NCBI RefSeq assembly: GCF_020911925.1
Contig: NZ_CP087134.1
Location: forward strand, 3,472,001 to 3,536,000
Source: Flavobacterium cupriresistens
GTDB taxonomy: Bacteria > Bacteroidota > Bacteroidia > Flavobacteriales > Flavobacteriaceae
Direction of reading: 5' to 3'
DNA: 64,000 bases
Shown here in pieces: positions 16,280-24,608 of the stretch. A program made the translations under genes and the position numbers. The notes below the pieces were generated by a model that had not been told where the DNA came from, made no database searches, and was given only the letters and a program-made list of their open reading frames with translations. Positions within the stretch are counted from its first letter, which is position 1. Each line of letters opens with the position of its first letter.

Positions 16280-16344
16280 AGTCCAGCTTCTCTAAGCGTT
16301 GACGATATGCTGTGTAGATGGGCTGACTTTGTATAGCTTTTCAT
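16280..16344 (-). repeat. Island spacer repeat R6 (divergent)
   Basis: About 65 bp; minus strand ATACAAAGTCAGCCCATCTA, then CAACGCTTAGAGAAGCTGG. The weakest copy. Its reading SISSTLREAGL matches the LRRAGI reading of the others. Upstream of the 15807-16250 gene. Confidence 0.5.
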
Positions 16345-16415
16345 AAAAAACTTCCCATAGAACAGCAACATTTGTAAAATCTTTGATTAAGACTATTCGA
16401 AGAGACGGAACATAT

Positions 16416-16808
16416 TTAATCATTAGAATCAATAAACCCTATGGTTATTTCTCCATCATGATAGAATTCAATTACAATATTTTTTTCAAAAACATAAAGC
16501 CATGTATCATAACTTACTGCAAGGACATTATCAACGTTCATATACACTGACTGTAAAGAAGTTTCTAAAACAGGAAATGACGTATCATTCCATAAAATGT
16601 AGCATTTTTCATTGTGCACGATGTGTTTTCTAATGTCATCCAAGTTGTTTATTTTGAAGGATCTCTGAAATGTAGACCAATCTATTCTGCCATAAAACGT
16701 AAATTTGTTTTTTTGCTGAAATTCCTCAAATATTTTCAATGTTGCAGCAGCAGCATATACAATTACTTCTTTTTTTAAACTGTCTACACATTCTTGAAAT
16801 AAACTCAT
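16416..16808 (-). CDS. Cytosolic small protein of unknown function (island)
   Basis: 130 residues, no signal or membrane helix. An N-terminal helical part (QECVDSLKKEVIVYAAAATL) is followed by a beta-rich acidic half (TWLYVFEKNIVIEFYHDGEI). pI looks acidic. Size, acidity and cytosolic location fit an immunity protein against a cytoplasmic nuclease or deaminase, but no family was recognised. Only 29 bp separate it from the gene upstream, so the two are probably co-transcribed. Confidence 0.6.
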   Translation of the reverse strand: MSLFQECVDSLKKEVIVYAAAATLKIFEEFQQKNKFTFYGRIDWSTFQRSFKINNLDDIRKHIVHNEKCYILWNDTSFPVLETSLQSVYMNVDNVLAVSYDTWLYVFEKNIVIEFYHDGEITIGFIDSND

Positions 16809-16837
16809 TCTATTTGTTTAATTTATTACTGTTTTTT

Positions 16838-17353
16838 TCATAATACATAAGTTGGTTTCAATCTTCCGGTAGTGCTCTTTTCCACTTTGGTCAAATTCCG
16901 GTTAAGTCTAAGAGAATCTGTTTTTTCTTCGTAAGAACCCACCATTGTGAGAAAGTTTTCCTCGTCTAATAATATAATTTCGTCCCAACCAAAAGAAAAT
17001 CCAAATATAAATTCATGATTTGCATTTAGAAATTTTGAACCAAAATGGTATGTTGACTGAGAATAGTTATAAATAACTTTTATGTTTTGATTATCAGTTG
17101 TTTTACTTGTATTTACTAAAGAAATTTGCGAGTTTTGAAGGTCATAATCACCTAATAGGATAACTTTTTCTAAGGAGGATAATGGATAAACTTTTATGTC
17201 GTAATTCATTACGATCTGAACAAGTGAATCATCGTCCAATGTTAATACTAATGTATCAGAAAGAACATAGACAGTATCGTTTTCATTGATAGAGATAGCG
17301 TGGATGCTATTTATTTTTTTATTTAGAAGAAAATCTAAGTTGTAGTTTTTCAT
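16838..17353 (-). CDS. Cytosolic beta-rich protein of unknown function (island)
   Basis: 171 residues, no signal. Mostly predicted beta strands with many Asp/Asn (NENDTVYVLSDTLVLTLDDD, FSFGWDEIILLDEENFLTM). No motif recognised. Co-directional with and 29 bp before the 16416-16808 gene. The ATG overlaps (ATGA) the end of a short open frame (..SPQLISKIS) that fills part of the upstream gap. Acidic and cytosolic, like many immunity proteins; function is not known. Confidence 0.6.
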   Translation of the reverse strand: MKNYNLDFLLNKKINSIHAISINENDTVYVLSDTLVLTLDDDSLVQIVMNYDIKVYPLSSLEKVILLGDYDLQNSQISLVNTSKTTDNQNIKVIYNYSQSTYHFGSKFLNANHEFIFGFSFGWDEIILLDEENFLTMVGSYEEKTDSLRLNRNLTKVEKSTTGRLKPTYVL

Positions 17354-17478
17354 GAAATTTTACTAATTAGTTGAGGAGATGGAACTGTAGTCCGGTTTTT
17401 ATTAGATTTCTTTTACTGCTCGCAAATAGTTTACGGTACTACTATCTATTGGAACTCTGTGCAGAACAGAATAGGTTA

Positions 17479-17940
17479 TCAAAATTCTGTAATTATCTTC
17501 CCCGCTATCAGTTTAATATAAAAAGATGTTTGATACCCAAGGTTTGAATAAATTTTATTTCTTTCTTCTTCTTTTTCAATAGACATATTATAATTTTTTA
17601 AAATGTAAAACAACTCATTGTTTTCTTTTAAGTAAAACAAAATATAACCAACTTTAGGAGCATATAAACGAATAATATAAATAATTGATTCTTTATTGGC
17701 TGATTCCGATAATTTAGAAATTAAATTTTCATAACCCGGTACGGACACACTGCCTGTAATTGATTTTGTCTCTAATCTTTCTTCATAAAATGTAATCAAA
17801 TTGGAAATATTATTATTACCTATATATGTAATTATTATTTCACTATTTTCAAGATGATTAATACACTCGTCAGAGTAGATAACTTTTTCATTAAACCTGA
17901 ATGAATTTAAAAAACGAAGTACTATTTTTTTTTCGTCCAT
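17479..17940 (-). CDS. Cytosolic protein of unknown function (island)
   Basis: 153 residues, no signal. Helices and strands alternate (KKIVLRFLNSFRFNEKVIY, SEIIITYIGNNNISNLITF, KVGYILFYLKENNELFYILK). No family recognised. A 22-codon frame (MKENKAIQDQNFPYPEF..) ends 6 bp before its ATG and may be the remains of a preceding coding region. Base composition is more AT-rich than the flanking metabolic genes, as in the rest of the island. Confidence 0.6.
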   Translation of the reverse strand: MDEKKIVLRFLNSFRFNEKVIYSDECINHLENSEIIITYIGNNNISNLITFYEERLETKSITGSVSVPGYENLISKLSESANKESIIYIIRLYAPKVGYILFYLKENNELFYILKNYNMSIEKEEERNKIYSNLGYQTSFYIKLIAGKIITEF

Positions 17941-18173
17941 TGTGTTAATTAGTGTTTTTTTTAAATTCAGGATAAGGAAAATTTTGATCTTGAATCGCCT
18001 TGTTCTCCTTCATTTTTAGTTTTTTAAAAAGATAAGGTTATCTTATTTATTGTTGTGTATTGAAGAATTAGTAAAAGAAGGAGAGAATTTTGAGAGATTT
18101 ATGTTTTTACAAGAACTTTCTTTTTTGAAACTTGGGCAATTGACCTTTTAGCGCGATTCTTTCGGTAAATAAT

Positions 18174-18632
18174 TTAGCAACCACCTTTCCCCTTAATTTT
18201 ATATTTTTTGGTGAAATTTTGTTTAGTTGATATTTCTAATGTTCCCTTGTAAAGTGCTGCTTCATTAGCCGAATTGTATTCTTCAATATTTAGAATTAAT
18301 TTATAATCGTTGTTAAAATAAACCTCTCGATAGGACGAATTAGATAATTGTTTCGTATTTATCGTGTCTTTATTTAAGTATATTTCTCTCCCCTTTATTT
18401 TAATTATGGTAATGTCAGAACCATTAGACAATAAAATATTTTTTTGGGGTGAGAGGATAGAATCATAGTTAAAAGTATATAAACACCCATCTAATGTATC
18501 TGGAATAGATTTAAAAAAATCTAATTTAATTTCCTTTTTTATTTTTATTTCTGAATTGATTTTGTTTTTTGAATTTTCATTTTTACAGGATAGTACAAAA
18601 AAGAATACTAAACTTAAGAATATTTTTTTCAT
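18174..18632 (-). CDS. Small lipoprotein of unknown function (first island gene)
   Basis: 152 residues, lipoprotein signal SLVFFFVLSC (Cys16) followed by a Lys/Asn/Glu linker. The mature half has beta strands (SDITIIKIKGREIYL, YREVYFNNDYKLILNI) and ends ..KGKGGC. I know similar orphan lipoproteins in flavobacteria but no function for them. It heads the leftward island; the LacI-type gene follows 189 bp further upstream on the same strand. Confidence 0.6.
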   Translation of the reverse strand: MKKIFLSLVFFFVLSCKNENSKNKINSEIKIKKEIKLDFFKSIPDTLDGCLYTFNYDSILSPQKNILLSNGSDITIIKIKGREIYLNKDTINTKQLSNSSYREVYFNNDYKLILNIEEYNSANEAALYKGTLEISTKQNFTKKYKIKGKGGC

Positions 18633-18820
18633 GTTTTTTAAAGTCTCTAGCTTTTATGTTTTGGCCGCTTTATTTTGAGAATATAGATTGCAAATCTACT
18701 TCAATATTGTATTAGTATATTCGTTCGATCGGGATTGTTTTATGGTGGTGTGAAAATCTTTTCAATTACAATTTTGTAAATGTTGCGTAAATCTTCGCGT
18801 CCCTTGCAGTTAAGAAAAAA

Positions 18821-19852
18821 TTACAAAGTTCTCTGCGTAGACTCCCTTTCAATAATGTAAGTAGGCAATACAACTGTCTGATGCACTACCGGAAGATGTT
18901 CTTTGAGTTGTGTGATTTCATCAATTAATATTGCAGCAGCACGATAACCAATATCATAGCCGGGTTGGTCGATAGTAGTTAGTTTAGGTGAAATTACCGT
19001 ACTCATGAACCAGTTGCTGAATCCAAAAACAGCGACTTGCTCCGGGGTTTTTATTTTGTTGTCGTTGAAATATTTAATAATTCCAATAGCAACCAAATCT
19101 GTGATGGCAAAAACGGCATCTACATCATCGTGGTCTTCTATTAATTTTTTGGCATTCTCATAACCATCTTCAAAATCTGTATTGTGATCGCAAACGTAGA
19201 CCAAAGATGGATCGTATACTATATTATGATCTTCTAATGCCTTTTTGTATCCTAGAAAGCGATCGATGGAATTCTGAGGAACATAAGAACCGCGAAAATG
19301 AGCGATCTTTTTATATCCTTTTTCTATTAAATAAGTTACAGCATCATATGCGGCCTTCATGTCATTAATTACAACCTTTGAACAATCAACCCTTTTGGCA
19401 ATTTTATCAAATAAAACCACAGGAGTCTTTTTTCGAATAGCTTCATTGATATGCGAAAAATCATCGGTTTCGTTTGAAAGAGACATCAAAATACCATCTA
19501 CTCTTTTTTGAAGCAATAAGGCGACCTGCTTTTTCTCCAACTCATATTTTTCACTTGACTGCAGAATAATAACCATGTAGCCTCTTTCTTCGGCTTCTTC
19601 TAAAATTCCGTTTAGAACGCTCGAAAAAAAGTGATGCACGGTCGCAGGAACGATGACTCCGATAGTTTTGGTTTCATTAGTCCTGAGGTTTACGGCAACA
19701 GAGTTAGGCATATAGTTCATCTTATCTGCCATCTCAATTACTTTTGCGCGAGTACTTTGGCTAATGTCTGTATAACCTTTCAGAGCTTTCGAAACGGTGG
19801 TGACAGAAATTCCTAATGCCGAAGCGATATCAATTAATTTTGTATCATTCAT
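18821..19852 (-). CDS. LacI-family transcriptional regulator of the trehalose locus
   Basis: 343 residues. N-terminal LacI helix-turn-helix (about 4-50: KLIDIASALGISVTTVSKAL and the hinge MNYMPNSVAVNLRTN) and a periplasmic-binding-protein-like effector domain (TIGVIVPATVHHFFSSVL, VDGILMSLS, DAVFAITDLVAIG). It is transcribed away from the receptor-permease-trehalase genes and the divergent region contains two GAAAACGTTTT sites of LacI type. It should repress that operon and respond to trehalose or a derivative; the effector is inferred from the neighbours. Confidence 0.9.
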   Translation of the reverse strand: MNDTKLIDIASALGISVTTVSKALKGYTDISQSTRAKVIEMADKMNYMPNSVAVNLRTNETKTIGVIVPATVHHFFSSVLNGILEEAEERGYMVIILQSSEKYELEKKQVALLLQKRVDGILMSLSNETDDFSHINEAIRKKTPVVLFDKIAKRVDCSKVVINDMKAAYDAVTYLIEKGYKKIAHFRGSYVPQNSIDRFLGYKKALEDHNIVYDPSLVYVCDHNTDFEDGYENAKKLIEDHDDVDAVFAITDLVAIGIIKYFNDNKIKTPEQVAVFGFSNWFMSTVISPKLTTIDQPGYDIGYRAAAILIDEITQLKEHLPVVHQTVVLPTYIIERESTQRTL

Positions 19853-19965
19853 GAACTAAATATACTAAAAAATCTTAACCGCAAGATCCGGAGTGATTTT
19901 TTAATTCTTTATAATAGTGTAAGTCAGTAAAGACTGGGAGATATAAAGGTACTAAGTTTTTTGTG

Positions 19966-20107
19966 CACGCAGATTTTGCAGATTAGGCCGATTTTCTCCA
20001 CTCTCCAAAATAATTGCGATCGGTTGATTTGTACATTTTAACAATAGAACAATCCAAATAAATCATAAGCAACCAAATTAATCCGCTCAATCTGCAAAAT
20101 CTGCGTG
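19966..20107. repeat. Interspersed inverted repeat, family B copy 1
   Basis: Arms CACGCAGATTTTGCAGATT (19966-19984) and its perfect complement (20089-20107) flank about 104 bp. It is followed by a second dyad (CCGCAAAGAC near 20117, CTTAGCGG near 20171). Family B also occurs at 53681-53739. It lies between the divergent regulator and receptor genes, upstream of the operators. Confidence 0.8.
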
Positions 20108-20213
20108 AAAATTTTTCCGCAAAGACATAAAAACATAAAATAACAGACACTAGCATAGCCCCTTGTGAACTTAGCGGTTAAAAAAACTAACTTTATACTT
20201 AAATAAAATAAAA

Positions 20214-20250
20214 TCGAAAACGTTTTAGGTGTTTTCGAAAACGTTTTCGA
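20214..20250. promoter_or_regulatory. Tandem LacI-type operators
   Basis: A perfect 16-bp palindrome TCGAAAACGTTTTCGA at 20235-20250 and a second site TCGAAAACGTTTTA at 20214-20227. Their central CG pairs are 21 bp apart, two helical turns, so both would be bound on the same face. They lie 83-119 bp before the receptor ATG. The central CG is the hallmark of LacI-family operators. Confidence 0.75.
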
Positions 20251-20332
20251 TTTTATTTTCATAGTCAGGGTATAATTAGTTGTATAAGTTTACAGTAACA
20301 ATCATAAGATTTACTAACCAAACCAATACCAA

Positions 20333-22972
20333 ATGAAACCAATTAATGCGTATCTAGGCAGACTATTTTTAATGTTGTGCCTAATTTCTGTTCCCAACCA
20401 TTTGTTGGCACAGGAGAAGAATACTGTTTCCGGAAAAGTATTCGACGAAACCGGACAAACTATTCCGGGAGCAAATGTATCCTTAAAAGGAAGCGATCAA
20501 AATGTGATCACAGATGTAAACGGAAGTTATTTATTTTCGAATGTTACTGCCGGAAGTTATACCATTTCAGCAACAAATGTGGGGTATAAAAGCTTCGAGA
20601 AAAAAATTACGGTAAAAGATGGAGAGTCAGTGAAGGAAGACCTGTTTTTAGAAACGGAATCACAGAGCCTGAAAGAAGTAGTGGTTACAGGATCATCCAG
20701 TCCACGATCTAAATTAGAATCGAGTGTCGCAATTACAACGATGGGAGCAAAGGCTATTGAAGACCGAGCCCCAATAAGTACCGCAGCTTTACTTCAAACC
20801 ATTCCGGGATTCGTAGTAGAAGCCTCGGGAGGAGAAATTGGAAACAACCTTTTTGCAAGAGGGATTCCATCAGCAGGAGCTTATGAATATGTACAAATTC
20901 AGGAAGACGGATTACCGGTTTTTGAAGATGGAGCGTTGCAGTTTGCCAATGCCGATACTTTTTACAGGTTAGATGAGACCGTTAGTAAAATGGAAGCAGT
21001 ACGCGGAGGATCAGCTTCGATATTTGCGAACAATGCTCCGGGTGGAATCATCAATTTTATCTCCAAAACAGGGCAAAATGAGTTTCAGGGAAGAGCTAAA
21101 TTTTCGACCTCGGATTACGGGATGTTCAGAACCGACCTTAATTTATCAGGTGCTTTAATTCAAGATAAATTATTCTTTAATGTTGGCGGTTTTTACAGAG
21201 CTGATAATGGAGTAAGAAATACAGGTTTCACTGCTAATAAAGGAGGTCAGATCAAAGGAAATTTGACTTATAAATTTGATGATGGAGATTATTTAAGAGT
21301 TAATTTCAAACATCTTAATGACAGAAATACGTTTTATCTGCCAATACCCTTAAAAAGTAATAACGGAAAAATTGAAGGCATAGACGGTTTCAATCCAAAT
21401 TATGGAACGCTGACTTCTGCAAATTTCAGTCATTTGAATGTTCCGCAATACGGTGGTGGCACTTTTACTGCCGATTTAGAAGATGGTTCACATCCTGTTA
21501 TCAATTCAATTGGAGCGGAGTTTAAAAAGAAAATATCTGATAAAGTGACATTCAAAAATGCATTCAAACAAACGGCAATCGATTTGAATTACAATGCAAT
21601 TTTTCCTAACGGAGGTCCGTGGACGCAAGATTTTTATGCGACCGATATTCAAAAAACCACTGCTGGTAATTTAGCTTATACTTATGTAGATAATGGGGCT
21701 GCTGTTGATCCAAATGCACTAATTATGAGAGCAGATCATTGGTACATTCAGAAAAAAATGAACAATTTTGCGAATAATTTCTCTTTCTCATTTGATTTAG
21801 ACCCTGTGAAATTGACCGCAGGATACTATTATTCGAATTGGAAATCGAATCAATACTGGAACTGGAATTCGTATCTGGTTAATGTTTCAGACAACCCAAG
21901 ACTTTTAAATGTAAAAGACAATACAACCGGGGTAGACCACACGTGGAATGGAGTTGAAAGAATCACTTGGTTAGAAAGAGACGCGCAAACCAAAAGTGTT
22001 TTAAATGACATATATGCCGACGCAGAAATTAAAGCCACTGATAATCTTACTTTTAATGCCGGTTTACGCTACAATAAAGACAAATATTCAGGTTATAGAG
22101 ACAATGCCCGATTCTTTGCCGAAAACTTAGGGGTTTTAGACAACAATACCGCCGATGATGCTGTGACAACCGTAAAAGGAAATCCGTATACCTATTGGAG
22201 ATATGATGTGAGTGAATGGTCCTATACTGCCGCCGGAAATTATAAATTCAACGATAATATGGCTTCTTATATTCGTTATAGTCAAGGTTTCAGATCTCCA
22301 ATTGAAGAATCGTTTTATGACAACGCTGCTGATTTAAGCAAGCTGGAAAATACAAAAGTGAATCAATTAGAACTTGGTTACAAATATTCAGGTTCGTTTT
22401 TTACTGTGAATGCCAATGTATTCCATATGAATTTGAAAAATGTCGCTTTTACCGATATTTTATCGGACGGAAGTTCTGAAAACAAGTTTGCTGACGTGAA
22501 CAATATCGGTCTTGAAGTAGAAACCAATGCCAGATACGAGATGGTAAAACTGAATTTTACGTTCACTGTTCAAAAGCCAGAATATGATAAGTTTACCGGT
22601 ACAAATGCAGACGGTTCTACCTTTGATTTTAATGGAAATACAGCCCGAAGAATCCCTAAATTCTTCTGTAATTTAAGACCGGAAGTAGATATTACAAAAG
22701 ATTTTACAGCTTATGTACAATTCTCTTATTACGATAAAAAATTCACCAATCAAGATAATAAGCAGGTTTTACCAGCCTATAAAGAAGTTGGGGCAGGTTT
22801 AAATTATACGTACAACAACCTTCGTTTTGCGGTTGATACATCGAATTTATTCAATGAAATCGGTTTAACAGAAGGCGATCCGAGACAAACTACATCAGCA
22901 GCAAGCGATGTGTTTATGGCAAGACCAATTTTGGGACGCGCTTTTAGATTCTCAGTAGCCGTTAATTTTTAA
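20333..22972 (+). CDS. TonB-dependent receptor of the trehalose locus
   Basis: 879 residues: Sec signal ending HLLAQ, a carboxypeptidase-regulatory-like domain (about 29-115, VSGKVFDETGQTIPGANVSL), plug (about 120-250, VVTGSSSPRSKLESSV, MEAVRGGSASIFANNAPGG) and barrel ending SVAVNF. Unlike SusC proteins it has no SusD partner and is shorter than 1000 residues. Placement between the operators and the MFS permease/trehalase genes suggests passage of trehalose or a related glycoside through the outer membrane. Substrate is inference. A hairpin terminator at 22999-23036 follows. Confidence 0.85.
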   Translation: MKPINAYLGRLFLMLCLISVPNHLLAQEKNTVSGKVFDETGQTIPGANVSLKGSDQNVITDVNGSYLFSNVTAGSYTISATNVGYKSFEKKITVKDGESVKEDLFLETESQSLKEVVVTGSSSPRSKLESSVAITTMGAKAIEDRAPISTAALLQTIPGFVVEASGGEIGNNLFARGIPSAGAYEYVQIQEDGLPVFEDGALQFANADTFYRLDETVSKMEAVRGGSASIFANNAPGGIINFISKTGQNEFQGRAKFSTSDYGMFRTDLNLSGALIQDKLFFNVGGFYRADNGVRNTGFTANKGGQIKGNLTYKFDDGDYLRVNFKHLNDRNTFYLPIPLKSNNGKIEGIDGFNPNYGTLTSANFSHLNVPQYGGGTFTADLEDGSHPVINSIGAEFKKKISDKVTFKNAFKQTAIDLNYNAIFPNGGPWTQDFYATDIQKTTAGNLAYTYVDNGAAVDPNALIMRADHWYIQKKMNNFANNFSFSFDLDPVKLTAGYYYSNWKSNQYWNWNSYLVNVSDNPRLLNVKDNTTGVDHTWNGVERITWLERDAQTKSVLNDIYADAEIKATDNLTFNAGLRYNKDKYSGYRDNARFFAENLGVLDNNTADDAVTTVKGNPYTYWRYDVSEWSYTAAGNYKFNDNMASYIRYSQGFRSPIEESFYDNAADLSKLENTKVNQLELGYKYSGSFFTVNANVFHMNLKNVAFTDILSDGSSENKFADVNNIGLEVETNARYEMVKLNFTFTVQKPEYDKFTGTNADGSTFDFNGNTARRIPKFFCNLRPEVDITKDFTAYVQFSYYDKKFTNQDNKQVLPAYKEVGAGLNYTYNNLRFAVDTSNLFNEIGLTEGDPRQTTSAASDVFMARPILGRAFRFSVAVNF

Positions 22973-22998
22973 TTAGTTGTTAGTTTAGATGGATGGTG

Positions 22999-23036
22999 AC
23001 CAAATGCTGTTGTGAAAAACGGCATTTGGTATTTTT
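22999..23036 (+). terminator. Hairpin after the trehalose-locus receptor gene
   Basis: ACCAAATGC (22999-23007) pairs with GCATTTGGT (23022-23030), followed by ATTTTT. It would limit read-through from the abundant receptor into the permease and trehalase genes. Confidence 0.65.
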
Positions 23037-23112
23037 GTAACTTTAGAGAAAGAACCTTATTGAGATATCTTTCGTTAGATTATAAAACTCTGTTGCGGTA
23101 GAATAAAAATAG

Positions 23113-23219
23113 TTTTTTGCCACAGATTAACACAGAGTAATTTATACAAAGAAAAAAATCCTTTTAATCTATGTAATCAGTGGTAAGAAAAAAAATTTCG
23201 TGGCAATTGGTGAAATTGC
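23113..23219. repeat. Interspersed repeat, family C copy 1
   Basis: Begins TTTTTTGCCACAGATTAACA and contains TCCTTTTAATCT plus the inverse of GCCACGAAATTT near 23194-23206. Related to the copy at 57825-57922. It fills most of the 415-bp gap before the permease gene; nothing else is seen there apart from the upstream terminator. Confidence 0.6.
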
Positions 23220-23387
23220 TTCGCCTGTTCGCTATCGCTCGAGTCGTAGCAAAATAAGCATGATCATAAAAGAACAAGAACCACTTAATTACAAATGTTT
23301 TATTATACGAAAATATAGAACTATAGAAGCCAAAAACAAGCATATTCAAAACTAACCTACTGGTTTAAAATAAAAAGAAATCCACGA

Positions 23388-24608
23388 ATGAAAAACCTGG
23401 GAATTAAAATATCACTTTATCTGAACTACTTTGTCTTTGCTATTTTATTGAATAGCGTAGGGATTGTAATTCTTAAATCACAAAAAAATTACGGAGTAGA
23501 CGAAGTACAGGCCAGTATTCTAGAGGCTTTTAAGGATATGCCTATAGCTATTGTCTCTTTTTTTATAGCCTCATTTCTGCCTCGGATCGGTTACAAAAAA
23601 GCAATGCTGACAGGTTTGGCATTGGTCACTCTGGCCTGTATTTCAATGTATTTTGGAAATTCGTTTGATAACGCCAAAATATTATTTGCAACGGTAGGTG
23701 TCTCTTTTGCATTGATAAAAGTATCGGTTTATTCGTTAATTGGAACGGTTACCGAAAGTCAGAAGGAACATAACGCTTTAATGAGCAGTATTGAAGGCGT
23801 TTTTATGATCGGAATCGCATTGGCTTATTTTTTGTTTCCGGCTTTTAATGACGAAAGTAACCCGGATTCCTGGTTAAATGTCTATTGGTTTCTGGCCGGA
23901 TTATCATTGCTTTCTTTTTTGTTTCTGTTTTTTACCAAATTTGAAGAAACTAAGGTAACTGCGGGAGCAAATTTTACAGATGATTTTTTACAAATGTTTA
24001 AATTGATCGCAAAAACACTTACAGTTGTTTTTGTAATCAGCGTTTTTCTATTTGTAATGATCGAGCAGGGAATACTTTCCTGGCTGCCAACCTTTAATAC
24101 CAAAGTACTTCATTTACCGGAAAACATCAGTATAATGATGGCCAGTATTCTGGCGATATCATTGGCGATCGGGAGGCTTGTTGCCGGAATCGTTACCAAA
24201 AAGATTAATTGGATTTGGGTACTAAGTTTTTGCGTGGTAGCAGCCATGTTGATTGTCTATTTTGTGCTGCCCAATGTAGTTGGACTTGAAGTAAAAAATA
24301 TTAATTCACTTTCAGATATTCCGCTTATTGGATTTGCTTTTCCACTTATCGGGTTGTTTATAGCACCAATTTATCCTTTACTGAATTCAATTGTACTCAG
24401 TTCATTACCCAAAAATCTGCAAAGTTCAATGACAGGATTAATTGTTATTTTTTCTGCTCTTGGAGGTACATTAGGCTCGCGTATAACAGGTTGGTTATTT
24501 AAAAATGAAGGCCCGGAGAAAGCCTTTTATTTCACGTTGATACCAATGTTTTTATTATTGATCTCCTTTTTTATTCTCAAAAAAATTACTTCGAAAAATG
24601 AAATTTAA
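23388..24608 (+). CDS. MFS sugar permease, probable trehalose importer
   Basis: 406 residues with about 12 hydrophobic segments in two halves (for example YFVFAILLNSVGIVIL, AIVSFFIASFLPRIGYKKA with the loop-2 type RxGxKKA, LPLIGFAFPLIGLFI). Belongs to the major facilitator superfamily of the FucP/sugar-permease type. Its last 11 bases overlap the start of the trehalase gene, so the two are translationally coupled. Taken with a trehalase lacking a signal peptide, it most likely brings intact trehalose into the cytosol. Substrate inferred from coupling. Confidence 0.85.
   Translation: MKNLGIKISLYLNYFVFAILLNSVGIVILKSQKNYGVDEVQASILEAFKDMPIAIVSFFIASFLPRIGYKKAMLTGLALVTLACISMYFGNSFDNAKILFATVGVSFALIKVSVYSLIGTVTESQKEHNALMSSIEGVFMIGIALAYFLFPAFNDESNPDSWLNVYWFLAGLSLLSFLFLFFTKFEETKVTAGANFTDDFLQMFKLIAKTLTVVFVISVFLFVMIEQGILSWLPTFNTKVLHLPENISIMMASILAISLAIGRLVAGIVTKKINWIWVLSFCVVAAMLIVYFVLPNVVGLEVKNINSLSDIPLIGFAFPLIGLFIAPIYPLLNSIVLSSLPKNLQSSMTGLIVIFSALGGTLGSRITGWLFKNEGPEKAFYFTLIPMFLLLISFFILKKITSKNEI

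Noticed and set aside
12646..16344. Island spacer repeats as integron attC sites
   Set aside because: The array of single-gene cassettes in one direction suggested it, but the repeats lack the conserved RYYYAAC/GTTRRRY core pair and no integrase gene is in the window.
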